From Paulinella micropora (taxonomy: Eukaryota; Cercozoa; Imbricatea; Euglyphida), in NCBI GenBank assembly GCA_009731375.1, contig BJOX01000202.1, positions 164,596-228,595 of the forward strand: a stretch of 64,000 nucleotides of DNA, read 5' to 3'. How positions within the stretch are numbered: the first letter of the stretch is position 1; every line of letters begins with the position of its first letter. Shown here piece after piece: positions 23,267 through 33,055 of this stretch. Below the pieces are notes generated by a model. That model had not been told where the DNA came from. It ran no database searches and saw only the letters and a program-made list of their open reading frames with translations. The translations under genes were made by a program, and so were the position numbers.

Positions 23267-23890
23267 ATGGTCCGTCCCGCTTTTAGCTGTGGCCGTGCAG
23301 TTAGTATACGAGATCGTTCTTTCTTAGCTTCGTTCGCCTACCAAAATTCTACGCGCCAGCGCTACGCATGTTCGGTGCGCTGTTTTCTCATCTGGGCCCT
23401 TAAAGAGTTCCCTGATATATTTTCTTTTCGTGATTTGGATGCTGCTCTCCCTGTTTTTCCATGAGGAGTATTTGCGTCGAGGGGGCTCCGGGTCCGGCTA
23501 CTCTGCGATGCATGCGTGTCTCTACGGCCTCATTATGTATTCGCCAGAGCTTCGCACCTACTTGCCACGTGCTCGTGCTGACTTGCGCGGCTGGAGTAAG
23601 CATCACCCCCCTACCCCGTGGCCGCCCCTTACCTTACCGCTGACAAGACTTATCGCTGTCTACCTTATGTTACGTGGCTACATGGACTGCGCGGTAGCAG
23701 TCATCTTGGCTTTCGAAGGCTATCTTCGTATTTCGGAAGTCGTGGGGCTAAAGGTTGCAGATGTAGCTGAAGTGACTGACGCCCGATTGGGGGTTGATCT
23801 TCCCCATGTCAACCTTCGTCTCGCACTTTTTGTCTACTTGGGGGCAAAGAAAACTAAGCAGCGCATTTTTTCTTTTTCTGTGAACTTGAT
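23267..23890 (+). pseudogene. Tyrosine recombinase, N-terminal part and box I only
   Basis: Starting around 23267 and continuing in a second frame from 23430, the sequence encodes a SAM-like core-binding segment and then LAFEGYLRISEVVGLKVADV, which carries the box I catalytic arginine of tyrosine recombinases. It continues to LFVYLGAKKTKQR at about 23864, after which the frame becomes T-rich non-coding sequence. The C-terminal half with H-x-x-R and the catalytic tyrosine is missing here. A matching C-terminal half lies on the opposite strand at 24483-24854. Such recombinases integrate circular cDNA in DIRS/Ngaro retroelements. Confidence 0.75.
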
Positions 23891-24146
23891 CATAGATACA
23901 GTCATTTTTCATATTTCAACTGACTGTTACGGACCTTTTAGGATTTCTACTTTAGTGACCTTTTCTACATCTTTGGTCTTTTTGTGTCTTTCTTTGTTGA
24001 GCAGCCTTTTTCACTTTTGGCCACAAATTGTCAGTGATTAGTTTGTGACACACATTGGCTTTTTGTGAGTCTCTATTTGTCACAAACATGTGTGTGCCTT
24101 TGGGTTTGTTCCTTTGTGTCTGCTTCATTTTCTTGCTTTTCACAAA

Positions 24147-24377
24147 GCTCTCATTCAAGCGTCTGTCTCCTCACAGGTACTCTTGTTCTTGCTTTTCACA
24201 AAGCTCTCATTCAAGCGTCTGTCTCCTCACAGGTGGAGTGCACCCGCTTGAAATTTTTTCTTTCCCACCCTTTCTTTTTACCCTCGCTTTTAGCTTTTTA
24301 CTTTTTCACTTTGAACTTTTTGGACCTTGTTCCAGTAATAACGTTGGACTTTTCAAGTGCTGTATCCTTTTATTAAA
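24147..24377 (+). mobile_element. Short non-autonomous derivative of the YR retroelement (plus orientation)
   Basis: Contains the 5' terminal block AAAGCTCTCATTCAAGCGTC...CACAGGT twice in tandem (about 24147 and 24199). The second is followed by the Gag-leader sequence GCACCCGCTTGAAATTTTTT and then directly by the 3' block CTTTTTACTTTTTCACTTTG...CTTTTATTAAA. Nothing of the coding region remains, so it is an end-to-end deletion derivative. Its 3' end abuts the 3' end of the oppositely oriented copy. Confidence 0.7.
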
Positions 24378-24463
24378 GTTTAATAAAAGGATACAGCACT
24401 TGAAAAGTCCAACTTTAATACTGGAACAAGGTCCAAAAAGTTCAAAGTGAAAAAGTAAAAAGC
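24294..24463. repeat. Near-perfect 170-bp palindrome
   Basis: CTTTTTACTTTTTCACTTTG at 24294 is mirrored by CAAAGTGAAAAAGTAAAAAG ending at 24463, and the arms of about 85 bases each match almost completely. The centre is CTTTTATTAAAGTTTAATAAAAG at about 24378. The arms are the 3' ends of two retroelement copies joined head to head. It should form a strong hairpin in single strands. Confidence 0.9.
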
Positions 24464-24482
24464 CAAAACCACAACTAGCTTG

Positions 24483-24854
24483 TCACTGCGGAAGCGAACG
24501 TAATATAGTCTCAATCTGAGCAGGCGTACGCCCACCGCCCCGTTGGAGGTACCTACGTGCAGCCCTGCACATAGCGAGGTTGAAATTGTCGCTGACAAAA
24601 AAGGCCATAGCTAAAGTATCTGGATGCAAGGCTCGATTTAGCAGTGCTGCGCGCCCTTGCTTAATGTACTGTCTTGCAGAAGCGTTTGACACCCAGCGAC
24701 CCTCCAACATAACGTTCTCGATGCCATCTCCACGCAGGATACCCAAAGTGGCGCGACCATGTCGGAGGCTGTGGAAGACGTACGGAGCCCGCGTAATATC
24801 AGTGTCTCGGTTGAGACCCAAAGCTACAAGCGCCGAGGAGAATGTATTCCTCAA
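24483..24854 (-). pseudogene. Tyrosine recombinase, C-terminal half with catalytic H-x-x-R and Tyr
   Basis: The minus-strand frame contains YVFHSLRHGRATLGILRGDG, the box II H-x-x-R, then MLEGRWVSNASARQYIKQG with the Trp/His position and the nucleophilic tyrosine. These are the invariant elements missing from the plus-strand fragment at 23267-23890. The N-terminal half is absent. The remaining C-terminal tail (about 60 residues) ends before the retroelement 3' block. The sequence appears conserved, so the deletion is recent. Confidence 0.85.
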
Positions 24855-24951
24855 GCAGCTAACTGAGAAAGGAAAGAGTGATTGTGCTGGTCCGCGCTGA
24901 GATCACGTAGATTACGCATGTTCAAGTCACGCAGTAACTTGCCATCACGAC

Positions 24952-25191
24952 CTATGCAGCAGCACCATCATCCTGTCCACCATCACCTTGGTTGGGGCCC
25001 AAATTTTCCAGACGCGCAAGCAACTCGTCAGCCTGTTGGTCCTGGTCAGGTTGCTCTTCTCGGTCACCGTCCTCTTCCTCTTCCTCGAGGTCATCCTCGC
25101 TCGAACGAGCTGCCTTCTTTTTCTTCTTCTGATTTAGGCGGTGACTCTTGCGTTGCGCAGACTTAGCTTCAGACGAGTTGGACGAGGCCAT
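24952..25191 (-). pseudogene. Truncated ORF1 (Gag-like) of the YR retroelement
   Basis: From ATG at 25191 on the minus strand the product starts MASSNSSEAKSAQRKSHRLN, followed by a Lys run and an acidic stretch. It then has a short helix DELLARLENLG and stops after a Gly/Asp-rich end. The rest of ORF1 is deleted, and recombinase sequence of another frame follows directly. Confidence 0.6.
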
Positions 25192-25269
25192 AATAAGAAA
25201 AAAAAAGAAAAAAATTTCAAGCGGGTGTACTTCCACCTGTGAGGAGACAGACGCTTGAATGAGAGCTTT

Positions 25270-25318
25270 GCCCCCAGAGACACACACCGTTCGGCCCGCA
25301 GGGACAAAAAGGCAACGG
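25270..25318 (+). repeat. Left terminal inverted repeat
   Basis: Begins GCCCCCAGAGACACACACCG and ends AAAAAGGCAACGG. It is an exact 49-base inverse of 45650-45698. It directly abuts the 5' end of a YR-retroelement derivative. Confidence 0.95.
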
Positions 25319-25429
25319 ATATTAATATTTACAATAATACTGTTAAAGTATAAAGACACATACAGGATGACCAACGACGACACTTAAAAAAAGACAAGTC
25401 GCAGATTTACAATTTCAAAAGGATGTATT

Positions 25430-25693
25430 ATGATAAAGAACAATGAAAAGAGACCGATGGTAAAAGTTCAATGGAGAGAAGGATGTAAAACGATGTGTAA
25501 GAGTTTTACTATTGGAAAACGAAGAACCCAAGAACAAGCAATGGAAGAAGCAAAGAAATACCACGAGGAAAATGTAAAACCAAAGTATGATGAATGGAAA
25601 GTTAATTATGATAAGGAAACAAAAGAAATCAAAAAAGAAAAGAAAAGAAATTGGAAGAATAAAACATTCAAGTGTGAATGCGGAGTTGAATAA
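25430..25693 (+). CDS. Small basic provirus protein ending in a Cys pair
   Basis: 87 residues from ATG 25430. The first half (VKVQWREGCKTMCKSFTIGK followed by RRTQEQAMEEAKKYHEE) looks like a small three-strand-plus-helix DNA-binding fold of the AP2 or integrase arm-binding type. That is inferred from pattern only. The C terminus is Lys-rich and ends KCECGVE. A similar KC-CG motif opens the next reading frame, and the two may once have been one zinc-binding protein. First gene inside the left terminal repeat; AT-rich like the rest of the element. Confidence 0.5.
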   Translation: MIKNNEKRPMVKVQWREGCKTMCKSFTIGKRRTQEQAMEEAKKYHEENVKPKYDEWKVNYDKETKEIKKEKKRNWKNKTFKCECGVE

Positions 25694-25808
25694 ATAGGAG
25701 TAGCAAGCAAGACATATGAAATCAAACATACACACAGAAAAATTTCTTCTAAACAAAACGAAGGGGTAATATATAAACATACACAGGGGAACAAACAAGA
25801 GACACACG

Positions 25809-26038
25809 ATGACAGAAAACAAACGACGATACAAATGTGATTGCGGTTATTTCAGGAAAGAAAATACACTTGAAATAAAAAACACAACAGGTTTCTTGAA
25901 AACCAAGAAGGACAAAAGAAGAAACAAGAGGAATGGGAAAGAATGATACAAAATATTAATAAAAAACGAGACGATGACTGGTGTAACTTCTGTCATTACC
26001 GCGAACATAACTGTCATTGCGGACTCATTTCAATATAA
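25809..26038 (+). pseudogene. Cys/His-rich (zinc-binding) provirus protein, frameshifted
   Basis: ATG 25809 gives RRYKCDCGYFRKENTLEIKN and a basic tail, then stops. A second frame up to TAA at 26038 reads WCNFCHYREHNCHCG, with four Cys and three His closely spaced. Together these look like one or two small zinc fingers of the KC-CG...H type seen in many polinton-like viruses. An indel near 25945 separates them. Function unknown; nucleic acid binding is the likely role. Confidence 0.4.
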
Positions 26039-26040
26039 TA

Positions 26041-26233
26041 ATAAGAATAATATTTTTTAGCCCCGCCCGCCCCGCCAGCCCCGCCCGCCCCGCCCTAATT
26101 TTCCTCTAAACACAGGGCCCCCCCTTATATATAGACACGGGGGCACACGGCGACCACGGCGGGGGGAGAGAATTGAGATAATTAATTTTAATTTTTGAAA
26201 AAAATATTTGCCTATATATACACTGACCAACGA
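26041..26233. promoter_or_regulatory. GC-rich tandem motif and TATATA boxes upstream of the polymerase
   Basis: CCCCGCCCGCCCCGCCAG-type repeats at 26059-26095 stand out in AT-rich DNA. TTATATATAG (26125-26134) and CCTATATATA (26211-26220) follow. The second lies about 12 bases before ATG 26233, which opens a 29-codon frame leading into the polymerase region. Similar CTATATA boxes precede other provirus genes. Promoter role is inferred. Confidence 0.4.
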
Positions 26234-26333
26234 TGGAGACACACACTTACAACGGTAAGACGTATAGGTTGGACAAATTTAGGGAACATAAATTGGGTAT
26301 GAAATCAAAAGGGTATTACTAAGGGGTCGTGAT

Positions 26334-29300
26334 ATGCTTTACATAATACCGGAGGGTTATAAAAGACGGTATAGAGTGGATACAACAACGGCCCAGAATT
26401 ACTTGAACCGAGTAAGAGGTGCTGTTTACTTTGAAGAAGAGAAAAAGGGTATCCCAGTGGCACCACCTTTACCGCCTATTTTGGAAGCGAAAGTGTTTGA
26501 AGCGAAAGTTAGAGAAAGAAAAGAAAAGGTAAAAGACCTGATGCGGTATGCGAACTACGAAATCAAACATGTTGATAGAAAGAAGCACATTCTGGGTGTT
26601 AATGAAAGTCAGTATTGGGTTAGGCTAACTGGCAACTTCACTTCTTCAGTATGAATGATGTTTTGCAGTTTATTGAAATAATCCTGAACGACTTTATCAA
26701 AAGACAGAGACAAGGTAGTATGGTTAGTGTAAGTATCAAGTTTGTAGATCACTATGGAGCAGTATCTACAAAGTTGAAAGAGCTTAACGAGATTTCTGTT
26801 AGCGATGTTTTGGAAAGATTGTCAGCCTTATTCCAAAGCAACGAAAGCCTTTACACAGACGAAAAGGGAACTAATATGGATAAGTTTAGGTTCGTTTTGA
26901 AATCTGTTGAAATGCCGACTGGTGGAACGAGGCTTCAAATAATTAATAAGGTGGATGTATATAAAAAGAGAGATGTAATTAAAATTAATAATACAGATAA
27001 CATATGCTTAGCCAGAGCAATTGTTGTAGTAAAAAAAAAAGAAAAACACGAAAAATATCCGCAGGTTATGAAAGGTAGAAAGATACAGGAGGAGATGGCT
27101 ATTAAGTTACACGAAGAAGCAAATGTCATATAGGATGTGTGCGGTATTCCTGAAATTAAAACCTTTGCTAACCACATTGAATACAATCTGGTTATTATTG
27201 AATTTCCTGCCACGATTGTTTATGATACAGACTTAAAGGACGAAAAAGGCGTGCGACTTACGAACCTTTACATACTTAAGACTGAGAACCACTACGATGC
27301 AATAACCAATATGAAGTCTATGGTAGGTAAAGAAAACTTCTGTGAGTTATGCTTAAGAGGATTTCAAAAGAGACATGCCTGCGAATCCACTTGTAATATC
27401 TGCGAAACCAAAGGCGGTAAGGGTATTAACGATAAAAGCAATTAGACTGATTGCTATTCGTGTAATAGAAAGTTTCCAAACACTGTATGTTTCAATAACC
27501 ACAAGAAGACGAACTGCGATATCAAAGCGAAATGTCTTTCGTGCGGTCTTGATTACAGGAAGAAGGACGAACACAAATGCGGATATGCGAAATGCCGTAA
27601 TTGTAAGGAACTGAAACCACTTGAGCACCAATGTAAAATCGTGAAGAAAGACATATTACCTTTTTCAGAGAAATACATATTCTTTGAATTTGAAGCGACA
27701 CAGGACACAGGCGAGCACATTGTTAATCATGCGGAAAGTCAGTATTACGATGCAAAGGAACCACCAGTTATCCATAAGAACATTGATGATTTCTGTAAGT
27801 GGGCTTTTGAACCTAAGCACAACGGCTTTACATTCATTGCTCATAACAGTCGCGGTTATGATTGTCAGTTTATGCTTAAGTGGTTGGTGGATAACGGGCA
27901 GACACCATTCGTCATTTATCAGGGTGGTAAGATAATGATGATGACTTTGAAGAAATACCGCTTCATTGATAGTTTGAGTTTTCTTACGATGCCTCTGTCT
28001 GACTTTCCTAAAACATTCGGATTGAAAGAACTTAAGAAAGGTTTCTTCCCTCACTTCTTTAATACTGATAAGAGCAAAAATTATGTTGGTGTTATGCCTC
28101 ATAAGAAGCACTACGGTTACGACACTATGAAAGATAAAAAGAGAGCAGAGTTTTTGGAATGGTATGAAAGCCAAAAAAACAACACATTTGATATGCGGAA
28201 GGAAATCGCGGAATACTGTCATAGCGATGTTGACATTTTGAGAAGGGGATGTATGGATTTTAGAAAGCAGTTTCTAGAATTCGGTATTGACCCTTTTCAA
28301 TATACAACTATATTGCGAGTTGTGTTATGGCTTTGTATCAGGATAAGTTTATGCCAGAGAATTCAATTGCTGTGTTGAAGGCGGAAAAGCAAAACAGGAT
28401 TACCTCTCGGGCTTGTGTTGAATGGATAGCTTACAGAAGCAGGTTAGACAAAACGGATATCAAACACGCATTCAATGGTGGTGAAAAGATGTTTAACTTA
28501 GGACAATCAAATGTGTATGTAGATGGTTGGGACNNNNNNNNNNAGGACAATCAAATGTGTATATAGATGGTTGGGACGAGAAGAACAAAACCGCTTACGA
28601 ATTTCACGGATGTCTATGGCACGGATGTCCAAAGTGCTTTAATGGTAATACAATCAATACTAAGAAGAATAAGACGATGGGCGAACTATACAAGGCAACA
28701 ATGAGACGAGAAAAAGAACTCAAACAACAAGTCAGCAAACTAGTACCTATCTGGGAATGTGAGTGGAGATTAATGAAAACAAGTGAAAGCCTAGCGGAAG
28801 ATACTAATGAACGAATTACGGAACAAGAAGGACTGAATCCGCGAGAAGCAATGTTTGGAGGTAGAACGGATGCTCTAACATTGTAATATTAGAAGTCTAG
28901 GCACAACGACGAATACGCGAAATAAATTGACATATGCTCTCTGTATCCTACCGTTATGATTTACGACCTTTATCCTAGCGGACACCACGAAATCATTAGA
29001 CCTAACAATGATGATGAAAGAAAGGAGATGAAAAACAAAATCATAAACAGAAAATATTTCGGAGTTGCTAAGGTTAAGATTGTACCGCCGAGAAAATTAC
29101 TACACCCCGTTTTACCTAAGGCGGATAGAGGAAAACTAATGTATTACCTGTGCGACAAGTGCGGAATGACTGAACAAAAGGATGAATGTAAGCACACCGA
29201 TAACGAGCGAGCAATAACTGGCACTTGGGCAACTCCTAAAATCTACAAGGCCTTAGACGAAGGCTACAAGCTAATTAACGTTTATGAGGTATGGCATTGG

Positions 29301-29752
29301 AAGAAGCAGAGCAGTAGCCTGTTCAAAGATTACACGGAGAAAAGATTATGACCTTTATCGGAGGCGGGCCAAAGTGTTATGGATATGTATTGGATAACGG
29401 CAAAGCAAGTAAAGGCTTTAGTATGAATTATGAAAACAATAAATCATTAAATTTACTAAATATGTTAAGTGTCATTAGTTGCGGACTTGGTATTAAAAAC
29501 AGCGACCTTATTGAGAACGGCAAGAATGAATTGTTAGAGTTGCTTAAGTCTCAAAAAGAAAAATTAATGGCTAAACGAATTGAAAAATCTGGCAAAGTTG
29601 TTATAGTAGAAAACAGCAAGATAACAAGAGATAAACAACAGAAAAAAATAACGAGTGAATACTTAGAAAAAATATTCAGCTTTACTTACACTAAAAGAAA
29701 TATTATAGGTATTGTAGATAATGCGATTGAAACAAGACCGTTCGGCTATTGA
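26334..29752 (+). pseudogene. polB: Protein-primed-type family B DNA polymerase, interrupted and internally deleted
   Basis: This is the replicative polymerase of the element. The N-terminal region (26334-27130, ending NICLARAIVV) is followed by a Cys/His-rich zinc region (FCELCLRGFQKRHAC, CYSCNRKF). The exonuclease follows: YIFFEFEATQ (Exo I, Asp replaced by Glu), FIAHNSRGYDCQFML (Exo II) and YCHSDVDILRRG (Exo III). Then come YEFHGCLWHGCPKCF, the palm entry IDICSLYPTVM (motif A) and GTWATPKIYKALDEGY. After LFKDYTEKR it jumps to the C-terminal end FIGGGPKCYGYVL...FGY, so motif B and motif C are missing. Breaks: a shift at 26652, in-frame TAG at 27131 and 27443, a shift near 28318, TAA/TAG/TAA at about 28885-28917, and the deletion at 29348. 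A 10-N join at 28534 repeats 33 bases on both sides. Confidence 0.92.
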
Positions 29753-29783
29753 ATGTAGGGCAAGCCATACAACCCAAAATTAG

Positions 29784-30467
29784 TTAGTTAGTTTTTGTGC
29801 CTTTCCCTTTGAAGCTTCTAATCGTATGAATTCCTTTTTTGGGTTTCACTAGCTTAGTGTTTACAGCCGTAGCCCCTAACAATGAAACGGGGTCAAATGC
29901 GGTTCGGTAGTTCGTGGTTAGCTTTGCAGTCTTCGCCCTCTTCCCTTTTGGGTTTAATCTTGTAGCATCTCTGTCAATTACTCCTTCAATTAGGTCCCTT
30001 GTGCTACTGCCTTTGTTGTATGTGGTCGCCCTCACCCCAGTCTGTCTGCTTAAATCTTTCGCTATTGTGCCACCTAGTGAATGACCCGTCAGCTCTACAT
30101 TATCCTTACCATATTTCTTTGTGATTTCGTTAACCAACTTCTGCTCTTCTTTATATCTCGGAGTTCTTTTCAATACTCCCTTCACCAATGCGACATCGGT
30201 TAACAGGTCCCTCTTATCCGCACTTCCTCTAAATGCGACAATAGCTTTACCATCTTTTTCATACACCGTTGTTTTTTCTTTGCTTGCGACTGGCTTCCAA
30301 CCGTCAGCACCCTTTCTCTCTGACGAAGACAAATAGAAATCCTCCGATAAACTAGCATTTCCGCCTTTTTGTCGTTTGTATTCTTTGCTCGCCTTTTTCA
30401 ATGCCTCCTTGTAGCTTATGTTATGCTTAGCGGAGTAAGCCTTTACAAAGATTATCCATTCACTCAT
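29784..30467 (-). CDS. Class 3 lipase (alpha/beta hydrolase)
   Basis: Intact 227-residue frame. VELTGHSLGGTIAKDLSRQT contains the nucleophile elbow G-H-S-L-G-G of class 3 lipases. KAIVAFRGSADKRDLLTD upstream is the oxyanion-side strand typical of the family. The downstream region with FDPVSLL and a final IHTIRSF supplies plausible Asp and His for the triad. The first 35 residues (WIIFVKAYSAKHNISYKEAL) match a short helical N-terminal module common in virus-encoded proteins, probably a targeting or packaging tail. Lipases of this type occur in virophages and polinton-like viruses and may help breach membranes. It is divergent from the ExoX-like gene, with a shared AT-rich intergenic region. 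One of the few unbroken genes of the element. Confidence 0.88.
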   Translation of the reverse strand: MSEWIIFVKAYSAKHNISYKEALKKASKEYKRQKGGNASLSEDFYLSSSERKGADGWKPVASKEKTTVYEKDGKAIVAFRGSADKRDLLTDVALVKGVLKRTPRYKEEQKLVNEITKKYGKDNVELTGHSLGGTIAKDLSRQTGVRATTYNKGSSTRDLIEGVIDRDATRLNPKGKRAKTAKLTTNYRTAFDPVSLLGATAVNTKLVKPKKGIHTIRSFKGKGTKTN

Positions 30468-30499
30468 CCTATATTAATTATTTAATTTTTTTATTTTTT

Positions 30500-30528
30500 A
30501 TACTCCCTACTATATACACCCCCCTACT
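30500..30528. promoter_or_regulatory. Shared promoter-like box between divergent genes
   Basis: CTACTATATACACCCCCC (about 30508-30525) lies 5-15 bases before ATG 30529 on the plus strand and about 50 bases before the lipase start on the minus strand. It resembles the CTATATA boxes at 26211, 34253 and 36049. Confidence 0.35.
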
Positions 30529-30786
30529 ATGGCCACCCTTACGAGACTGTGCGAGAAGTTTGAACAACTCTCAATTGAAAACAAAAATAAATCATTTTCT
30601 CTTGCCGGTGTTTAAAATGTAATTAACGACGAAATAAAAGCGATTGAAGAGAAGAGAAATTCGCAACCAAAAGACACATTTCACTTTGGTAAATACAAGG
30701 AAAAAAAAAATAGAAGATATCGCAAAGATTGATAAGCCATGCAGTGGTGTAGTAATAAAGATGAATTGAAAAAGTATTTACCGTAG
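30529..30786 (+). pseudogene. ExoX C-terminal-like / DUF3820-like small protein, frameshifted
   Basis: ATG 30529 gives MATLTRLCEKFEQLSIENKN and stops after 28 codons. The continuation in the next frame reads VINDEIKAIEEKR...TFHFGKYKEKK, then across a ten-A run IEDIAKIDKP, then QWCSNKDELKKYLP ending at TAG 30784. F-H-F-G-K-Y-K followed by I-x-x-I-A and a terminal QW is the pattern of the small domain at the C terminus of exonuclease X and DUF3820 proteins. The breaks sit at an A homopolymer, so sequencing error is possible. Role in the element unknown; nucleic acid binding is likely. Confidence 0.5.
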
Positions 30787-30795
30787 GAGATAGAT

Positions 30796-31418
30796 TTATT
30801 GACGAAGGAGATAAATTTTACCTCTAGTATTGATTTCTTTTTTTATTATTCGCAATATTGCTTTCTGTTTGTGGAAATCACTAAACTTGGTAAAACGCGG
30901 TTCTTTCAAAACATTGTCCTCAACTTCTACTTCTCTATTAACTGCAAGGTATTGTTTAAGTATATCTTTGACTTGTATTATGTCAAAGTGGTGGTCTACG
31001 TGGATATCAACCCGCTCATATATATCGCCACTTATTTTGCATATGTAACGGGGTTCCACGAATACATTAATAGCCATAAGGTCAGGATATTCTTGTATTT
31101 GCGGTCTTATCGTATTCCTGCTCGCATCTTTCAACACTCTGACTATTTTTTTATTTCGCTAAGCCCTATGAGGTCAACACAGCAACTCCACGAAAACTGC
31201 TCACCATTTACACGAAAGTGTTTGCTTCCTGTCGTCAAATTGCCTTCAACATCAATGATACCATCTTTTATGCCTGGGTGATGGGTTATAAGGTCTCGGA
31301 TGAAATTACTATCTTCTAGGTTCAATCTTTGTCCATCGTTATATTTGCTTATTATTCTTCTTATGTGGGATTTGATAGATGCTTTCGTTAGAAACCTCCT
31401 ACCTCCCACAACATACAA
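30796..31418 (-). pseudogene. DUF3223 (DCL C-terminal-like) protein with one stop
   Basis: The minus-strand frame from ATG 31418 reads RRFLTKASIKSHIRRIISKY, then FIRDLITHHPGIKDGI and KHFRVNGEQFSWSCCVDLIG. This fits the DUF3223 pattern with conserved HP...K.G and a Phe/Ser/Cys end. That domain is known from plant DCL proteins and from RNA polymerase V tails. A stop (31138-31142) ends the frame, and the reading continues as ECLKDASRN...TIRPQIQEYP to 30796 with a second beta-rich part (DIHVDHHFDIIQVKDILKQY). Whether the second half belongs to the same protein is uncertain, but spacing and strand fit. Precise function is unknown; a nucleic-acid role is assumed for the family. Confidence 0.5.
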
Positions 31419-31520
31419 CTTACGGCGATTAAACGTATTACTATAGGTAGAAAAAAAATATTACGAAAATTAATTATCGCCTCGCGGGGGAACTATCAAA
31501 AAAAAATAATTACCTCTATT

Positions 31521-32979
31521 TTAGGTTCTAGTAATGGTGCCGTTCTTAACAGTTACTTCTTGCTGAGTGACGACAAATGTGTAATGATTGGATCGGATAT
31601 TGGCAGTGGTAGCAATAAACTCCCATCGTTGCTCGGTGTCTAGACTCAATCCGCTGATTTCATTTTGGTCCTTGCTCCACAGTGGGCAAGTATTGTCAAA
31701 GCTGTCGCACCAAAACCAGTTGTATTGATAAACATTACTATTCATCAAATCAGAGCCTTCCAACTTCGGCTTAAGATACATATAGTCTTCCAGTTTTCCA
31801 GTTTGGCAACCAACATTGAATTCCTGAAGTCGTGTCCCGTCTAGTGTAATAAAAAGTTTGAACCTTAGAACCAAGCAGATTGCTATTGTCATAAGCAGTG
31901 TTCTTATTTTCGGTCGTGTGGAATCAGAGTGATAAATCTTCTTAATTCGCCGTCCGTGTCCTCGGTCAAATCTAAGGATAACATTTTGAGAAGTTGAAGC
32001 TGTGCCAATCGTGTTTTTATACGAGTAAGGATAATCAATATTGAAACTCATACCTTCAGGGCTCATAATCTTCTGTTGAATAGATGAATGACATCAGGAT
32101 TGGTTTCAACAGCTAAGAAAATGTTTAGATTTTTAACAGTAACATTTCCTGGGGCAGCGGTAAGTGCAGTTCATCATTGTTATAATAAATCTTTGGAGAC
32201 ATTTGCCAAACAATTCGCAAAGTCAAAATTTCTGGAAACATAATAGTTTTATCCAGAGCAAAAATAGTATTGTAAAGCATTCCAAGGTTAATTTTTACAT
32301 TAATTGAAGGTGTTGCGGTGTTATCAGCACCTCCTTCAAAATATTTGGCTTCGTTGTATGCTACATCAACTACTGATAATTGACCCGTTCCATCGGCAAT
32401 ACACAGATCATCGTGTCTGCGAACTGATACTGCTGGTTCTCTAAACATTGCTTTTACACTCGCCGCTACAGTATTACCAGCATCAGTCATTGCGGTCCTG
32501 AATGCTTCCATTACGCCAGGTATAGTTGAAATATCAATTTTGCTATCCGCATTACACTTTTGAAGCATACAGCCAGCACCATTTCCGTGTTCGTGATTTT
32601 CCAAAGCAAGGAAATCTTTAAGCGAGGTTTCGGGTTTCCAAATCATCTTAGTGATATTTCCTACTTCGTTAATGCCGCACAGATAAACACCACCTCTCGT
32701 AATCAATTGTATCTGCCTAATTGGAACCAAACAATCCATATATACCTTATTATATCTATTACCAGCTCCACCCGCGGGAGGAGCATAATTAAAACTCAAA
32801 ATAGAGCGAGCCAAGTTAAACGGACGGCTGATAAGGTCAAAGTTGCTTTCCTGTCCTCCTGCGGTAGTCACAGTGACATCAATAGAACCCTCAGGAGGGG
32901 TAAGCTTATTCAAACGATAAGAAGCACTGATGTAGTCAGTCCTGCTGAAATCTAGTTCGCCTCCGTGTTGTGTGTGCAT
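31521..32979 (-). pseudogene. MCP: Major capsid protein (double jelly-roll), frameshifted
   Basis: The minus strand carries an N-terminal frame of 284 residues (32979-32125) and a C-terminal frame of 181 residues (32066-31521). The 60-base bridge in a third register continues the protein. N-terminal marks: FDLISRPFNLARSILSFNYA and VPIRQIQLITRGGVYLCG. C-terminal marks: EDYMYLKPKLEGSDLMNSNV, YQYNWFWCDSF and a final WEFIATTANIR strand. These match, from memory, capsid proteins of polinton-like viruses, about 480-500 residues, and the total length fits. Between about 31865 and 31925 another register gives the better reading NTAYDNSNLLGSKV, so two compensating indels are present there. This is the main shell protein, forming the pseudo-hexameric capsomers. 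No homopolymer explains the 32125 break. Confidence 0.85.
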
Positions 32980-33055
32980 TTTGTTTTTTTCTTTTTTTTC
33001 GTTGTCATATATTATAATATGAGAAAAAAATAAATAATTCTAAAATTAAAATTAA

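Larger units (their letters stand above)
24379..25269 (-). mobile_element. Deletion derivative of the YR retroelement (minus orientation)
   Basis: On the minus strand the element starts with AAAGCTCTCATTCAAGCGTC at 25269, has the leader ACACCCGCTTGAAATTTTTT, then the start of ORF1. It jumps to the C-terminal half of the tyrosine recombinase and ends in the same 3' block as the neighbouring copy. The RT/RNase H portion is deleted. Its 5' end touches the left terminal inverted repeat of the provirus with no spacer. Confidence 0.75.

Noticed and set aside
25270-25318. A target-site duplication around the provirus
   Set aside because: Left flank ...GAGAGCTTT and right flank GGGGGGTCTG share no 5-6 base word, so none can be claimed.
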